The notes under the pieces are model-generated. The model had not been told where the DNA came from and did no database searches. It worked only from the letters and a program-made list of their open reading frames with translations. Below are positions 20,478 to 30,744 of a DNA stretch of 64,000 nucleotides, one piece after another; the first letter of the stretch is position 1; the number at the start of each line of letters is the position of its first letter. Position numbers and translations under genes: made by a program. This stretch comes from Blastocladiella emersonii ATCC 22665. Its lineage: Eukaryota; Blastocladiomycota; Blastocladiomycetes; Blastocladiales; Blastocladiaceae. The stretch lies in contig JANHCV010000009.1 in NCBI GenBank assembly GCA_025594325.1, positions 496,001 through 560,000 on the forward strand, in the 5' to 3' direction.

Positions 20478-21018
20478 TTATCCCGAGTGCGCATAAGAGG
20501 AATATATTCTCAGCTGTAACTTTAGCGAAGCTGAGTTTCTGTGGGAGCAATTGAAACCTATCAGGCACATCAACCTTGCTCTTGTGGTCACATGAGTGGC
20601 TCAGTGACCGTTTTCGATTTTCGTCGCGCGACGAGTTCCGTTGTTTTTCGCTTTCACTTCATTCCGACCCCTGCAACGTAAATCTGGACTGTGCTTTGCC
20701 TAGTCCCCAACGGTTCGAGGCTGTTCACTTTGAGGGGAGCGAGGTCCTGTGCAGCGGTTCCCGTGCGCAGGCGCGACGAGACGGACCTCGCTCGAAACTG
20801 ACTGTTCAGCATCACGTGACCTGACATCAATCCTGTCTGGCTGCATTTTCGCGCCCTCGGAAGCTCTCCCACTCCACGCCCGCTCGCTCGCGCTTGCCGC
20901 TGCTCGTCGACGCTCTTTGAGACCTCCTGTGCTGACCAGCTCTTTACCCGCCACTCCTACCCCATGCAGCGCTTAATACTTCGCGATCCGGCGTCTGCCT
21001 GGCCGCCATGCGGCCACA
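20478..21018. other. Intergenic region downstream of NAD kinase
   Basis: No convincing gene, repeat or RNA is visible. It holds the NAD kinase 3' end and leads into a TATA-like box. Confidence 0.45.
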
Positions 21019-21026
21019 TATAAAGG
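21019..21026 (+). promoter_or_regulatory. TATA box (TATAAAGG)
   Basis: A clean TATAAAGG lies 52 bp upstream of the ATG at 21078. It suggests an active promoter in front of a coding start that later runs into a helicase relic. Confidence 0.5.
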
Positions 21027-21077
21027 CGCGCGGGCCGCCGCTGACAGCCCTTGCTCTCCTCCACCACTCGCAACACC

Positions 21078-22307
21078 ATGAACTTCTCTCCCACGTTCTC
21101 GCTGCGCTGCTCGTCGCGCTTCACGGTTCTCTCCGAGCTTCTGTCTCCGCCGTCGAGCCCCTTCCTCTTCTTCAACATCGAGATCCCCGTCCGCTACTCG
21201 CCTGGTGTTCCCCTCATCAACGCCAACGCCTCAACCGATCCGCTCGGCTTGCTGCAGGCCACGGCCGTCGCGTACCGCGGCAGCCTGCTCGTCGGCAAAC
21301 GACGCCAAGCTTACAACGGTGCTCCAAGACCTCCGAGACAGCAAGGTTACAGACGCGGTCAATGCGTTCATCGCGGAGCGCGACATTGCCAAGGTTATTC
21401 CAGGCATGGGCATTGACAACAACGACTGGCGCGACGCGACTTTCATTACCTCGACAAACAAGCTTCGTGACACATGGAATGATCGTGCGGCAGCCACACA
21501 TATGCGCGACTTGGGCATTCGCGACGACCAGATTGTGACGGATCAGGCCAGCGTGGATTTCTCCAACCCAGATTCGCTTCGACCAGCAAAGTGAACTGCA
21601 AGCGGGTCCAAGAAGCAACACGAACCGGCGATTAGCGATGCATTGATGCAATCGTTGTTCGCGCGCATCAAAGAGCTTCCCCCAAAGCAACTTGATCACA
21701 TGCCACACGTGATTACACTCTTTCCCGGTGCGCGAGTCATTGTTACAAGGAACGTCGCGACCAGGTACGTTTTATTGCACACAGGTAAATCCGCGCCGCT
21801 CACCAGCTAACGATTCATGATAACAGCATCGGAATCGTCAACGGGATGATGGGTAAGGTCGTTGTCGGCTTTGCTGTCGATGAAGACGGCCAGATCAAGG
21901 CTGTCATTGTACAACCCGACCGCGACCTTCAGCGAATCCCAAAACTCAATGGAATCAACGAGTTGGGTGACATCCCCATCAAGCGCGAGACAATTAGCAA
22001 GATGGTCACCATTGACGGCAAGCGGTGGACCTTTTGGCGATCGCAGTTCCCCATTGAGCTGAGCTACGCGATCACGGCGCACAAGACGCAGGGGATGACC
22101 CTGAACAAGGTCATTGCCGACTTCGGCGACCCCAAGCTCCCGCATCGTTTTCCTGCCCGGTACCTGTACATGGTCCTCTCTTGAGCGCGCAGGACCGAGG
22201 ACATCCTCATCATCTGGTTCAACAGTTGGGTTCTTGTGCAGAAGGCATTACAGCACGTGGCGAAGGACATGGAGCGACTGTCCCTGCTGAGCAGGATTGA
22301 GAATTGA
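21078..22307 (+). pseudogene. PIF1-family helicase C-terminal relic behind a foreign 5' end
   Basis: From about 21300 the plus-strand frame encodes the C-terminal half of a PIF1-like helicase: WRDATFITSTNKLRDTWN, PGARVIVTRNVAT, then SIGIVNGMMGKV across a 62-nt intron (21765-21826, donor GTACGT, branch CTAAC), and the motif V/VI region FPIELSYAITAHKTQGMTL. Two in-frame TGA codons break it, at 21592-21594 and 22182-22184. The second replaces the Arg expected in the ALSR-type motif VI (it reads VLS-stop-AR). Helicase motifs I-III are absent. The 5' segment from the ATG at 21078 is in another frame and is unrelated, so this looks like a helicase fragment joined to a promoter-bearing leader. PIF1 fragments often come from Helitrons; no Helitron Rep domain is visible here. 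Confidence 0.8.
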
Positions 22308-22410
22308 TAAACTACTTCACTTTCACCAACTGAAACAGTCTCAAGAAGCCAAGTAAAGCTACAGCTGAGACCCAAGTGTGTGCGCAGCACACACACCTAG
22401 TATCATCTGC

Positions 22411-23206
22411 TTACATGACCAGCATCCCCGCCACCGCGCCGGCCGCGACGACCGCGACAACCGCGCTACTGCCCTTGGCGCCAGCCGCCGCGCTATCGAG
22501 AGTTGGCGCGCCTGTGGCCGAGGCGCCCGCGGTACCCGTACGCATACGCATCGTGCCACCAGCCGTCCCGGTGCGCATCCCGGTGCCTGTACGCATCGCA
22601 GCAGTACCCGTAGCCGTCGCGTTCGGGTCGCGCGTGCGCGTCGCGGGCATGGTGCCCGTCGCCGTCGGCTGCATGGTCCCTGAGCCCGTGCGCAAGCCCG
22701 TCTGGGACCCCGTCGCCGTCGTGGTCGGCGCAGGCGCATCGCCCTCGGTGACCTTGAACGCGGCCGAGAACCGCGGGACGGCGTCCGCGGGGGCGTCGGC
22801 GAAGACGAACCGGATCGCGTAGTCGTTGCCGAGCGCGAGCGTCGCGGGGACGGTGACCGAGGCGGTGCCGGCCGCCGCGTCAACGTTGCGCGCGAGCGTC
22901 GCGACGATGTTGGCGTCGGTGATGTTCTCCGGGTCGCCGTTGACTGCAGGCGGGCGAGTGGGTGAGTGGAAGGAGGATCACGGAGCGGATCAGATGCTTG
23001 AGAGCGAACGTACTCTGGACGAGCTGCAGCGTGCCCTTGACGCCCTCGGGCGCGGCGCCCGTGGCAGCGTCGTACGTCCACGACACGGTCTGCGTCGAGC
23101 CCGTTGCCCAGCCCGTGACGGCGGGCGTGTTGACGGTCACGTCAGCAGCGGCCACGGCGGACGCGAGAGCCAGGACGAGCGTGAGGAGGGCGGTCAGGCG
23201 GGCCAT
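22411..23206 (-). CDS. Kre9/KNH-domain secreted protein, probable GPI anchor (copy K1, 241 aa)
   Basis: Ser/Thr-rich cell-surface protein of the type tied to beta-1,6-glucan or wall assembly in fungi. Exons are 23206-23014 and 22943-22411. The 70-nt intron 22944-23013 has donor GTACGT and acceptor GCAG. Residues 1-22 (MARLTALLTLVLALASAVAA) form a signal peptide. The N-terminal domain (DVTVNTPAVTGWATGSTQTVSW ... NITDANIVATLARNV ... LGNDYAIRFVF) fits the Kre9_KNH N-terminal fold. It is followed by a Thr/Gly repeat-rich stalk (TGTGMRTGTAGG) and a hydrophobic C-terminus (SSAVVAVVAAGAVAGMLVM) typical of a GPI signal. The start at 23206 was chosen because the signal peptide begins there. A tandem paralog follows upstream at 23629-24389. 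Confidence 0.85.
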
Positions 23207-23628
23207 GGTGATTTCGAGTGAGGTTGAGGACGTAGAGAGAGGCCGGCAGGAGACGGCGTCTACGGCTTTCAAGGTGCGCGAGGGCGAGGCTGTTGTATGG
23301 CGTGGAAAGGAGGGAAGGTGCTCCGATCAGATTTGGCGATGCGCTGTTGTTCGCGACCGCGTCTGATTGCCGGCGATAGGAAGCGTGGACGGCTCCAGGT
23401 GCGCGCGCCGTTTTCCGTGTTCCGCCTGCGAATGTTGAGCGCGCGAGTCAGCGACGCGTCCATGGCCATCACGGCGGTGAACGCGTCGTGGCCACGACCG
23501 CGACGAGCACGCGACGTTCATCACGATCGGACGAAGGGCCCAATGCTTGGACGCCAGACGCGTGTGCACTGGCACGGTCAGCCAGGAGCTCAGCTCCTCG
23601 TAAGAGAAACTCCACATATATCACCTGC
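23207..23628. other. Intergenic region between the two KNH-domain genes
   Basis: Promoter and leader of K1 and the 3' end of K2. An A/T-rich ACATATATCACC lies near 23614, too far upstream to assign as the K1 TATA box. Nothing else is visible. Confidence 0.4.
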
Positions 23629-24389
23629 TTAGACGACTAAGAAACCCGCAGCCGCCGCGCCAGCGACGATCACGGCGGCCGCGGCACGGCCCATCTCGCC
23701 CACGGGAGCAGCTTTCACGAGCGCCGGCGCAATCGTCGCCGTGGCGCCAACGCGCGTGCGTTGCGGGAACAGCGTGTTCTCCCAGGCAGTGACAGTGCCC
23801 GTCGCTGGCACCGCCGTTGGCGTCGCACTTGAGTCGGGTGTACGCGTGGCCGCCTGCGCGGCACCCGTAGCCGACGGCTACATTGTGCCCGTACGCGATC
23901 CCGTCGTCGCGGCAGGCGCCGTCCCGCTACCGCCAGTGATCTTGAACGTGGCCGAGAACCGCGGCGCGGCGCTGGCGGGCGCGTCAGTGAAAACAAACCG
24001 CAGGGCGTAGTCGTCGCCCGATGCGAGGTCGGCGGGGGCCGTGATGGCCGCTGACCCCGCGGCCGCGTCGACGACGCGTGCGAGTGTCGCGACCACGTTG
24101 TCGTCGGAGATGTTTTCCGGGTTGCCGTTGACTACGAGATGGGTGGGTGGATGTTAGATCACGGAGCGATCAGCCACGCGAGCAGGGTAAACGTACTGCG
24201 GAGAAGCTGCAGCGTGCCCTTGGCGCCCTCGGGAGCAGCACGCTTGGTGGCGTCGTAGCCCCACGTCACGGTCTGCGTCGAGCCGGCGGCCCAACCTGTC
24301 ACCGCAGGCGTGTTGATGGACACGTCGATGGCCGTCGCGGCTGACGCGAGGGCGAGGACTAGGGCGAGCAGGACGGGTAGGCGGTTCAT
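23629..24389 (-). pseudogene. Kre9/KNH-domain protein, tandem copy K2, with an in-frame TAG
   Basis: Paralog of K1 with the same structure. Exon 1 (24389-24197) is 193 nt, exactly as in K1. The 65-nt intron 24132-24196 has donor GTACGT, branch CTAAC and acceptor GTAG. The signal peptide (MNRLPVLLALVLALASAATA) and KNH domain are intact. At 23880-23878 the frame reads ATG-TAG-CCG where K1 reads ATG-CAG-CCG: a single C-to-T change turns Gln into a stop. The same frame stays open beyond it for 80 codons, including a stalk and a hydrophobic GPI-type C-terminus ending at 23629. A protein ending at the TAG would be secreted without an anchor. It may be a recent pseudogene or a soluble form. Confidence 0.8.
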
Positions 24390-24902
24390 TGTGATGCGAA
24401 AGACGATGTTGATGCCAAAGGGAGAGCGCGGAGCAGCTTGTCTCCACGATGGCCAACGCATCGAGCACGCTAGTATCACGGGTGTGGCAAGCGTGCGGTG
24501 TGCTCATCTGACACTGTCTCTGTTAGCGACCGACCCAGCCTCCCTCGCCCTCAGAGCTCGATGTGCGGTGGGGTGCGGTGACGCCGTGGCGCCATGGCCA
24601 TGACGGCGGCCATGGATGCGCCGCGCCTTCACCGCCGGTGGCGCGGCGCGGGGAGCGACCAAACGACCATCGGCAGCTATGCATGTGCTACATTCAACGA
24701 TTATAAGCGTCGTTTCATATGCCCCTCCTCGAGAGGAGAGGAGGGGAGGAGCACGGTCGTAAGGTCGGCGCGTCGTCCGAGTGGCGCACGGCACGCGATT
24801 CGGCGCCGATGCCCGTGTTGGTCGCTTTCTCCGACCCCGCCTCTTCTGCGATGCATCTTTGACCTCAGCAGCCCACGACTTGCTGCAACCTAGACCACAT
24901 CC
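24390..24902. other. Divergent promoter region (K2 / Fmp32-like)
   Basis: Holds two divergent promoters. A weak A/T-rich TTATAAGC is at about 24704-24711. No gene, RNA or repeat is seen. Confidence 0.4.
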
Positions 24903-25971
24903 ATGAACCACCTCAAGTCCCTGTTGCCGCGGGGCCTCGCCTTCACCCGCCTCACCGCTGCCGCCTCCCCAAGTCGACCACCGCTGCTTATGCGTTCCAT
25001 GGCGCAACTCGCCGCGACCGCGCCGAAACGCGACCCGACGACACCTCCCGTGCTGATCCCCACCGACTCCTCCGCGCTTCCGCCGTCGTTCCCGCACGCG
25101 GCGGCGTTCCGGACGTACGCGTCGGCGGCGCTGGTGGCCTCGGCGACGCCGCAGTCGCACCGGTTCGACACGTACCGCATGGTGACGTACCTCGAGTCGC
25201 GCGGGTTCACGCGCGGCCAGGCGGTGATTGTGATGCGCACCATGAACGAGCTGCTCGCCGACGCAGTGCACCGCGCGTACGGCGAGATGGTGAGTCGGAC
25301 TGATGTCGAGAACGTACGTTTTCGGGAAGAGGTCCGTGCGACGCTAACCCGTTGGTGCAACAGGAAACGTACCTGACGAAAGCCGCGCTGGCCGAGCTGG
25401 GCACCGAGCTCAAGATGCTGCGGCAGAACGACCACGCGGCGCTGCAGTCCGAGATCGACGCGATTGCGCGGGACCTCGAGGTGCTGCAGCAACGCGGGCG
25501 CGACGACATTGCGACCATCAAGAGTGACATTACCATCGACCTCAACAACCGCAAGTCCGAGATCCGCGAGGAGGGCAAGGTCATGGACATGCGCATCCAG
25601 GAGGTCAACAACAAGCTCACGGTCCTGTGCTCCGACATCAAGACCGAGATCGAGAGTATGAAGTTTGACGCTACCAAGGACGTCATGGGTACGCTCCGTC
25701 GTTGCGCGTTCCGGCGGCTTTCGCTGACACTCGTCGTCGCTGTGTAGTTCGGCTCTTCTTCGGCGCCCTCGTCCTGCTCGTCGCCATCACGGGCCTTAAC
25801 ACCTTCAGCAAGAACGGCAACGGGTCCAACGGCAACAGCGGCTCGAGCAAACCCAAGTCCTCCTTGGGCAACAATGGTAACGGCGGTAACGGCAACAACG
25901 GCAGCCCAACATCCGCCGAGACCGTGATCATCATGGACGCGGGCTCGCACAAGAAGTTCAACCTGCTCTGA
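24903..25971 (+). CDS. Fmp32/MCUR1 (CCDC90, DUF1640) mitochondrial coiled-coil protein, ~319 aa, three exons
   Basis: Inner-membrane coiled-coil protein of the family linked to cytochrome oxidase assembly in yeast (Fmp32) and to uniporter scaffolding in animals (MCUR1). Exons are 24903-25313, 25364-25688 and 25748-25971. The introns have donors GTACGT and GTACGC with acceptors CAG and TAG. An alternative donor at 25290 would drop eight residues; GTACGT was preferred because it keeps the conserved MVSRTDVEN stretch. The N-terminus is Arg/Ser/Ala-rich and acid-poor, as in mitochondrial presequences. The head FDTYRMVTYLESRGFTRGQA is the family signature, followed by a ~110-residue coiled coil, then one membrane span in exon 3 (LFFGALVLLVAITGL, near 247-262). 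The Asn/Gly-rich tail after the span is unusual for the family. Confidence 0.88.
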
Positions 25972-26085
25972 CCCCTCCAACCAATACACGCAAGATAGAT
26001 GAACATTGCAAATGGCATTGCGCGTGTATGAGAAACTTAGTTGAACATGCATGAATGATCGTGACCCCTCCTTTCCCTCCCAACC

Positions 26086-29000
26086 TCACTGTACCAGCAC
26101 CTTGACCACGGCCTTCCAGACAGCCGCATTCGACCGCCCGTCCAGCACCTCGACGACCCAGCTCCCCGCGTGCACCGCGCCCGGCGTCCCGCGCAGCACC
26201 CCGCCCGACCCGCGCGCCACGTCCACGTCGATGCTGAGCCACGGCGCGGATACCTGGACCTGCGTCGACGTCGCGAGCGGCATCAGGAGGCCGAGCGCCG
26301 ATGTCGCCGACGGTGGCGGATCTTGCACGCCGGGCGACGGCGGGACGACCGCGGCAGCGCCAGCCGAGCCGGCCATGGACAACGTCTGGAACCGGTTCGG
26401 GTACGTCATCCGCGCCGCCTCGCGCGCGCCGGTCCCCGCGGGCTGCACGTACACCTCGGGCACGCCCGCGCCGATCCCGCCGCGCGAGTGCACGCTCGCG
26501 TCGCTCCCCGCGGGCGCCGGGAGTAGGCCGCGGAGGTCGGTCCCCGAATCGCCCACCGGCGACGCGTGGTAGCTGCCGGGCAACGGCGACCCGCCGGCCG
26601 ACGACGACGGCGTCGCGGGGCCGAAGCGGGACGACGAAAGCGACGGCCCACCGGCGCTCGTGATGCGCGTCAGGACGCGGTCCGGGTCGAGCCCGCCGGG
26701 CAGCGTCAGGATGTACCGGAACGGGATGTCCGTGTACGCGATCAAGTGGCGCACGGCCACGTCGCACAGCGGCGAGAAGGGCGGGCTCAGGCCGAGGCCG
26801 AGGCTGAAGGAGCTGTTGGCCGAGGCGCTGTACGCGGACGTGTTGGCGGCGGCAGCCGCGGGGGCGGGGACGGGGAGTGGGGGAGGGGGAGGGCGACTAG
26901 CCGTGTCGACGGTGAGCTGGAGCGCGGGCCCGGGGCCCGAGCGGCGCGCGAGGAGCGACGAGGACGGCGGGGACGTGTTCGCCGAGGTCGACTCGGACAC
27001 CGTGGTCGTCGTCGCGCTGCTGCCGGTGGTGGTGCCCTCGGACGACGAGTACCCGCTGCTGCTGCTGCTGGCCGTCGCCGTCGCCTCCGACTGCTTTGCG
27101 TACGCGTCGAGGAGCCCGCTGAGCAGCGCGGCCGACGACTGCTCCGGCTCCGACGCCGAGGTCGGCGGCTCGTCGTTGGTGTGGTACACCGACTCCTCCT
27201 CTTCCTCGTCCGAGTCAAACTCGGACAGTTCGCTGCTACTCGTCATGACCCGCGGCGACGAGGACGACATCTCATCGAGCGACGTCTGCTGCGAGTCCGA
27301 CCGCACGAGGATCCCGTCGACGGGCTCGCTGAGCGGCGTGGTACTCTGGTCGGAGCTTGTGGACGCGGCCGTCGACGACACGTCGGGCGAGTCGCCGTAG
27401 TTGAGCGCGGCCGCGAGCGCCGACGACGCGGACATGGCGGCGACGAGTGCCGGCGCGGGGACCGGTGACCCAGCGCCAGCGCCAGTGGCGCCGGTGGCGG
27501 CAGCGAGCCGCGCAGCCTCGGCCTCCTGCGCGATCAGCCGCTCGCGCTCGACGCGCGCGAGACACTTGCGCAGGAGCTCGCCGCGGACGGTCGGGAGGCG
27601 GCCGAGGGACGACGACGGTGTGGGTCGCGGGCCCACGGGAGGGGTGAGCGACGGCGGGCTTGAGATCGGGTCCATGGACGTGGACTGCGTCGTGGTGCGG
27701 CCGGCGTCGCCGCCGCTGCCGCTGCCGCTGCCGTTGCTCCCCTTGCGCGTGAGCACGGTGCAGTCGACGATGCTCGCCTCGAACGACTGCATCCCGAGAT
27801 CGCACCCGCCGTCCGCGAACAGCATCGGGCGCGATGCCGTCGGGGCGTACCGCACCGCCGCGTTCTTCGGCCCACTGCTGCCGCTCGAGGTGGCGGGGGT
27901 GCTGGCCGTGGGGTCCGACGACGCGAACATGTCGATCTCGTGCTGCTGTTTCGGCGGAATCGGCTCGTCGTCGTCGACATCGACAACGTGCGACGCCGCG
28001 TCGTCCGCGTGCGCGTTGCCCGAGTCGTCGTCGTCGTGGAACTTGTGCGGCGAGGCGGCCGCGAGCGGGTGGACCGACGCCGACCCGCTGCCACCCAGAC
28101 TCCCGCGGACCGAAACGGGCGTGGCGTCGGGCGCGACGGACGCGGGCCGCGACCGGCTGCGGAACGACTGGATCGACCCGCGGAAGCTGAGCAGCGAGCC
28201 GTCGCGGCGCGGGCGGCGGCCGCCGGTGGTTGGAGGGTGTGCGGGGTGCGTCACGTCGACTGAGCCTACACGTTGACAGTGTGAGCGAGAAACCAAGGTC
28301 ACAGCAGGAACTGCAACCGTACCCATACTCGTGGTCGCCGTCGTCGCGCCGGTCCCCGGCGGAATCGACTCAAAGTACATATCGCTCTTCCGCCTCCCAC
28401 CCGCGGTTCCCCCACTCCCATCCTTGGCAAACGGCTTGTAGTACAGCACCAGCGCGACGAGCGTGACGGCGAACCCGGCCGCGCAGATACACGCGACGGT
28501 GATAGCGAGGACCGAGTTGGACTTGGCATCGGCAGCCGCGCTCGTCCCACCGGCTGTCGCCGCCGTCGCGCCATTTACCGTGAGCGCGACCGTGACATCG
28601 GCCATCCCGCCGAACGTGTCGGTCGCCTGGATCGTGATGACGAGCGGCGCGGCGCCCGCGGCGGGCGTCCCCGAGAACGTGCGCGACGCGGGGTCGTACT
28701 TGAGCCACGCGGGCGGTGCAGGGCTGCACGTGTACGTCATGGCGGCGAGCGCGGCGCCCGCGGGCAGCGTGAACAGGTCGTCGGGGACGCGCCACGCCCA
28801 CGGTGCCGAGTCGTTGACCGCGAGCGCAACACACGCCGCTGCCGGAGTCCCCAGCGCCGCGCAGGCCGCCGGGATCGCGAGCGGGTCGTGGCCGTCGACG
28901 GCGAGGTGCACGCGGACGGATGCGGTCGCGTTGACGACGTCGGTGGCCGTGGCGACGAGCGTGACGCTGCGGGACGCGGTGCCGGTCAGTACCCCTTCGT

Positions 29001-30006
29001 CGTCCGACACGGCGAGCGTGCCGAGCGCGATCTGCCCCGGCGCGGGGGCGATGGAGACAGACAGCGGGTCGCCGTCCGGGTCGTCGAACAGCGACGCGAG
29101 CGTCGCGTTGATGCTGGCGCCGCGCGGGACGACGATCCGGATCGTCGTCGCGTTGCGCGCGCGCGGCGGGCGGTTGCCGAGCTTGAGCGTGAACGGCTCG
29201 ACGGGCCCGCCGCGCCACCCGGGCACGTTGGACGCGGCGAGGGCGAGCGCGCGGTATCCCGGCTCGGCGGCCTGGACGGCGAGCACGCGCGCGGCGCGGT
29301 CCCACCGCAGCCACGCGGGCAGGTCGAACGTCATGGAGTCGTACAGGTCGTAGGCGACCGGGTAGCTCGCGTTGGGCGAGATGAAGGTGGTCGCGGAGAT
29401 GGCGGGCAGGGTCGTCGGGGTGTCGGGCGACAGCGGCAGGTACAGGACGCGCGTGCCCGTCTTGGGCATGCGCAGGACCGCGGCGCCCGCGGGCAGCACC
29501 CGGTTGCGCGACATGACCTCGAGCTGGTACATGATCGGGTTGATCAGGTCCGGCGGCGGGATCGTGGTGATCGGGATCGTCATGGGCACGACGAGCGCGC
29601 CGTCGTCGTCTTCGGGGTGCGCAGCGGACGCCGTCACGTTCAGCAGCATCATGGCCACGGGCACGCGCTGCAGCATGCCGAGCACGGGCACGTTGGATGC
29701 CGAGAACTGCAGCGTCGCCGTATCGAACGAGAGCCATGGCGGCAGCGGGGCCACCGACACGAACACGTTGGCGGAGCCCGCGGCGTCGAACGTGTCGCGG
29801 TGCAGCGCGAAAAAGTACGGCGCGCTGGTCCGGATCGGCGGCACGAACTGCGACGCGAGCGGGTACCGCAGCGCGGGTTTCGGGCTGGCCGCGGCGGGCG
29901 CTGGCGCGGCGAGGAGGAAGAGGAGGGCGAGCGCGAGGACGAGGGATACGTCGGCGGCGAGACGGTGTCGCCGGCGGCGACGGAATGGCGGCGGCGTCAT
30001 GGTCAT
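26086..30006 (-). CDS. Single-pass membrane protein with cadherin-like (dystroglycan-type) repeats, Axl2-like architecture, ~1306 aa
   Basis: Residues 1-40 form an N-terminal signal peptide (basic start, then VLALALLFLLAAPAPAAA). The ectodomain, to about residue 495, has at least three repeats of the PPWLSFDTATLQFSA / PAWLRWDRAARVLAV / PAWLKYDPASRTFSGTP type, characteristic of dystroglycan-type cadherin-like (CADG) or He_PIG Ig-like domains. One membrane span is near 497-523 (AITVACICAAGFAVTLVALVLYY). The ~780-residue cytoplasmic part is low-complexity Ser/Pro/Asp-rich. This is the layout of yeast Axl2, a bud-site landmark, but orthology cannot be claimed from the sequence alone. A 57-nt in-frame segment at 28266-28322 (GTACGG...GTGTAG) just after the span could be an intron; removing it keeps the frame and shortens the protein by 19 residues. 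Confidence 0.75.
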   Translation of the reverse strand: MTMTPPPFRRRRRHRLAADVSLVLALALLFLLAAPAPAAASPKPALRYPLASQFVPPIRTSAPYFFALHRDTFDAAGSANVFVSVAPLPPWLSFDTATLQFSASNVPVLGMLQRVPVAMMLLNVTASAAHPEDDDGALVVPMTIPITTIPPPDLINPIMYQLEVMSRNRVLPAGAAVLRMPKTGTRVLYLPLSPDTPTTLPAISATTFISPNASYPVAYDLYDSMTFDLPAWLRWDRAARVLAVQAAEPGYRALALAASNVPGWRGGPVEPFTLKLGNRPPRARNATTIRIVVPRGASINATLASLFDDPDGDPLSVSIAPAPGQIALGTLAVSDDEGVLTGTASRSVTLVATATDVVNATASVRVHLAVDGHDPLAIPAACAALGTPAAACVALAVNDSAPWAWRVPDDLFTLPAGAALAAMTYTCSPAPPAWLKYDPASRTFSGTPAAGAAPLVITIQATDTFGGMADVTVALTVNGATAATAGGTSAAADAKSNSVLAITVACICAAGFAVTLVALVLYYKPFAKDGSGGTAGGRRKSDMYFESIPPGTGATTATTSMGTVAVPAVTLVSRSHCQRVGSVDVTHPAHPPTTGGRRPRRDGSLLSFRGSIQSFRSRSRPASVAPDATPVSVRGSLGGSGSASVHPLAAASPHKFHDDDDSGNAHADDAASHVVDVDDDEPIPPKQQHEIDMFASSDPTASTPATSSGSSGPKNAAVRYAPTASRPMLFADGGCDLGMQSFEASIVDCTVLTRKGSNGSGSGSGGDAGRTTTQSTSMDPISSPPSLTPPVGPRPTPSSSLGRLPTVRGELLRKCLARVERERLIAQEAEAARLAAATGATGAGAGSPVPAPALVAAMSASSALAAALNYGDSPDVSSTAASTSSDQSTTPLSEPVDGILVRSDSQQTSLDEMSSSSPRVMTSSSELSEFDSDEEEEESVYHTNDEPPTSASEPEQSSAALLSGLLDAYAKQSEATATASSSSSGYSSSEGTTTGSSATTTTVSESTSANTSPPSSSLLARRSGPGPALQLTVDTASRPPPPPLPVPAPAAAAANTSAYSASANSSFSLGLGLSPPFSPLCDVAVRHLIAYTDIPFRYILTLPGGLDPDRVLTRITSAGGPSLSSSRFGPATPSSSAGGSPLPGSYHASPVGDSGTDLRGLLPAPAGSDASVHSRGGIGAGVPEVYVQPAGTGAREAARMTYPNRFQTLSMAGSAGAAAVVPPSPGVQDPPPSATSALGLLMPLATSTQVQVSAPWLSIDVDVARGSGGVLRGTPGAVHAGSWVVEVLDGRSNAAVWKAVVKVLVQ

Positions 30007-30744
30007 GGTGCGCTCGTGGTCATTGCAAGTCTCGAGATGTAGGGTGTGGCGCTACACGAGGACGGTGGGAGTGAGGTCCGAGTGCCGAACGTCGCGCGGG
30101 GTGCGCTTGAGTGTACCATGGTCTACCGGCCGGCCACGTGCGTGGTGGTGGTGCGCGCGGCGGTAGGTGATGCGACCTCACGCGCGCGCGTGCAGCGGAG
30201 GAGCAAGTCGTGTGTGTGCAAGTGTGTAGAGAAAAAGTCGGTCGCCGCGGCGGTTGGTCACGCGTGCGCGGACAAGCTCAGGGCCGCGGATGCGCAGCGG
30301 ACGGATACAGCGCGAGCGCGTGCGCGAGTGGAGGAAAATGTGCGAGAGGGAGGGGAGAGGGAGGAACTGAGGGCACTTTCCTAGACGAGGTGCTGGCTCG
30401 GGCCGCCGAAGATTGCTTGTTCTTCCTCCTAGCGGGCGGGCACGCGTCGTGTGTGCGGGCATGGTCGGGGCGCGCGTTTCTGTTCCGTCGAGTGTGGGGA
30501 GGTGTGCGTGCAGGAAGAAACAAGAACGCCTGGGCCCAGGCGATCGGCGCGGAGCGCGGGAGGAGGGAGACGACGCGTCCCGCGACGGCAGCACGCGCGC
30601 GACGCGTCGCTCGCGTGATCAAAAGCGGATTGTGAGACAGGTTGCACGTGAGGCGTCTCCCACTTCGAGAGGTTCATTCAGGGCAGCGTATATTAAACCC
30701 GTCCGTCAGGGGAGCGGGAAAGTCAGCGACGAGAGGGGGAACAG
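30007..30744. other. Intergenic region upstream of the Axl2-like gene
   Basis: Contains the promoter of the minus-strand membrane-protein gene and the 3' end of UBC13. GC-rich, with alternating CG/GCGC runs around 30180-30190. No gene or RNA seen. Confidence 0.4.

Noticed and set aside
28266-28322. Definite intron in the Axl2-like gene
   Set aside because: Splice signals are acceptable, but the segment is in frame without a stop and no homolog decides it; kept only as a possibility.
26566-29737. Several long open frames on both strands inside the Axl2-like gene
   Set aside because: Composition shadows of a GC-rich ORF; only the 26086-30006 frame has a signal peptide, repeated domains and a membrane span.
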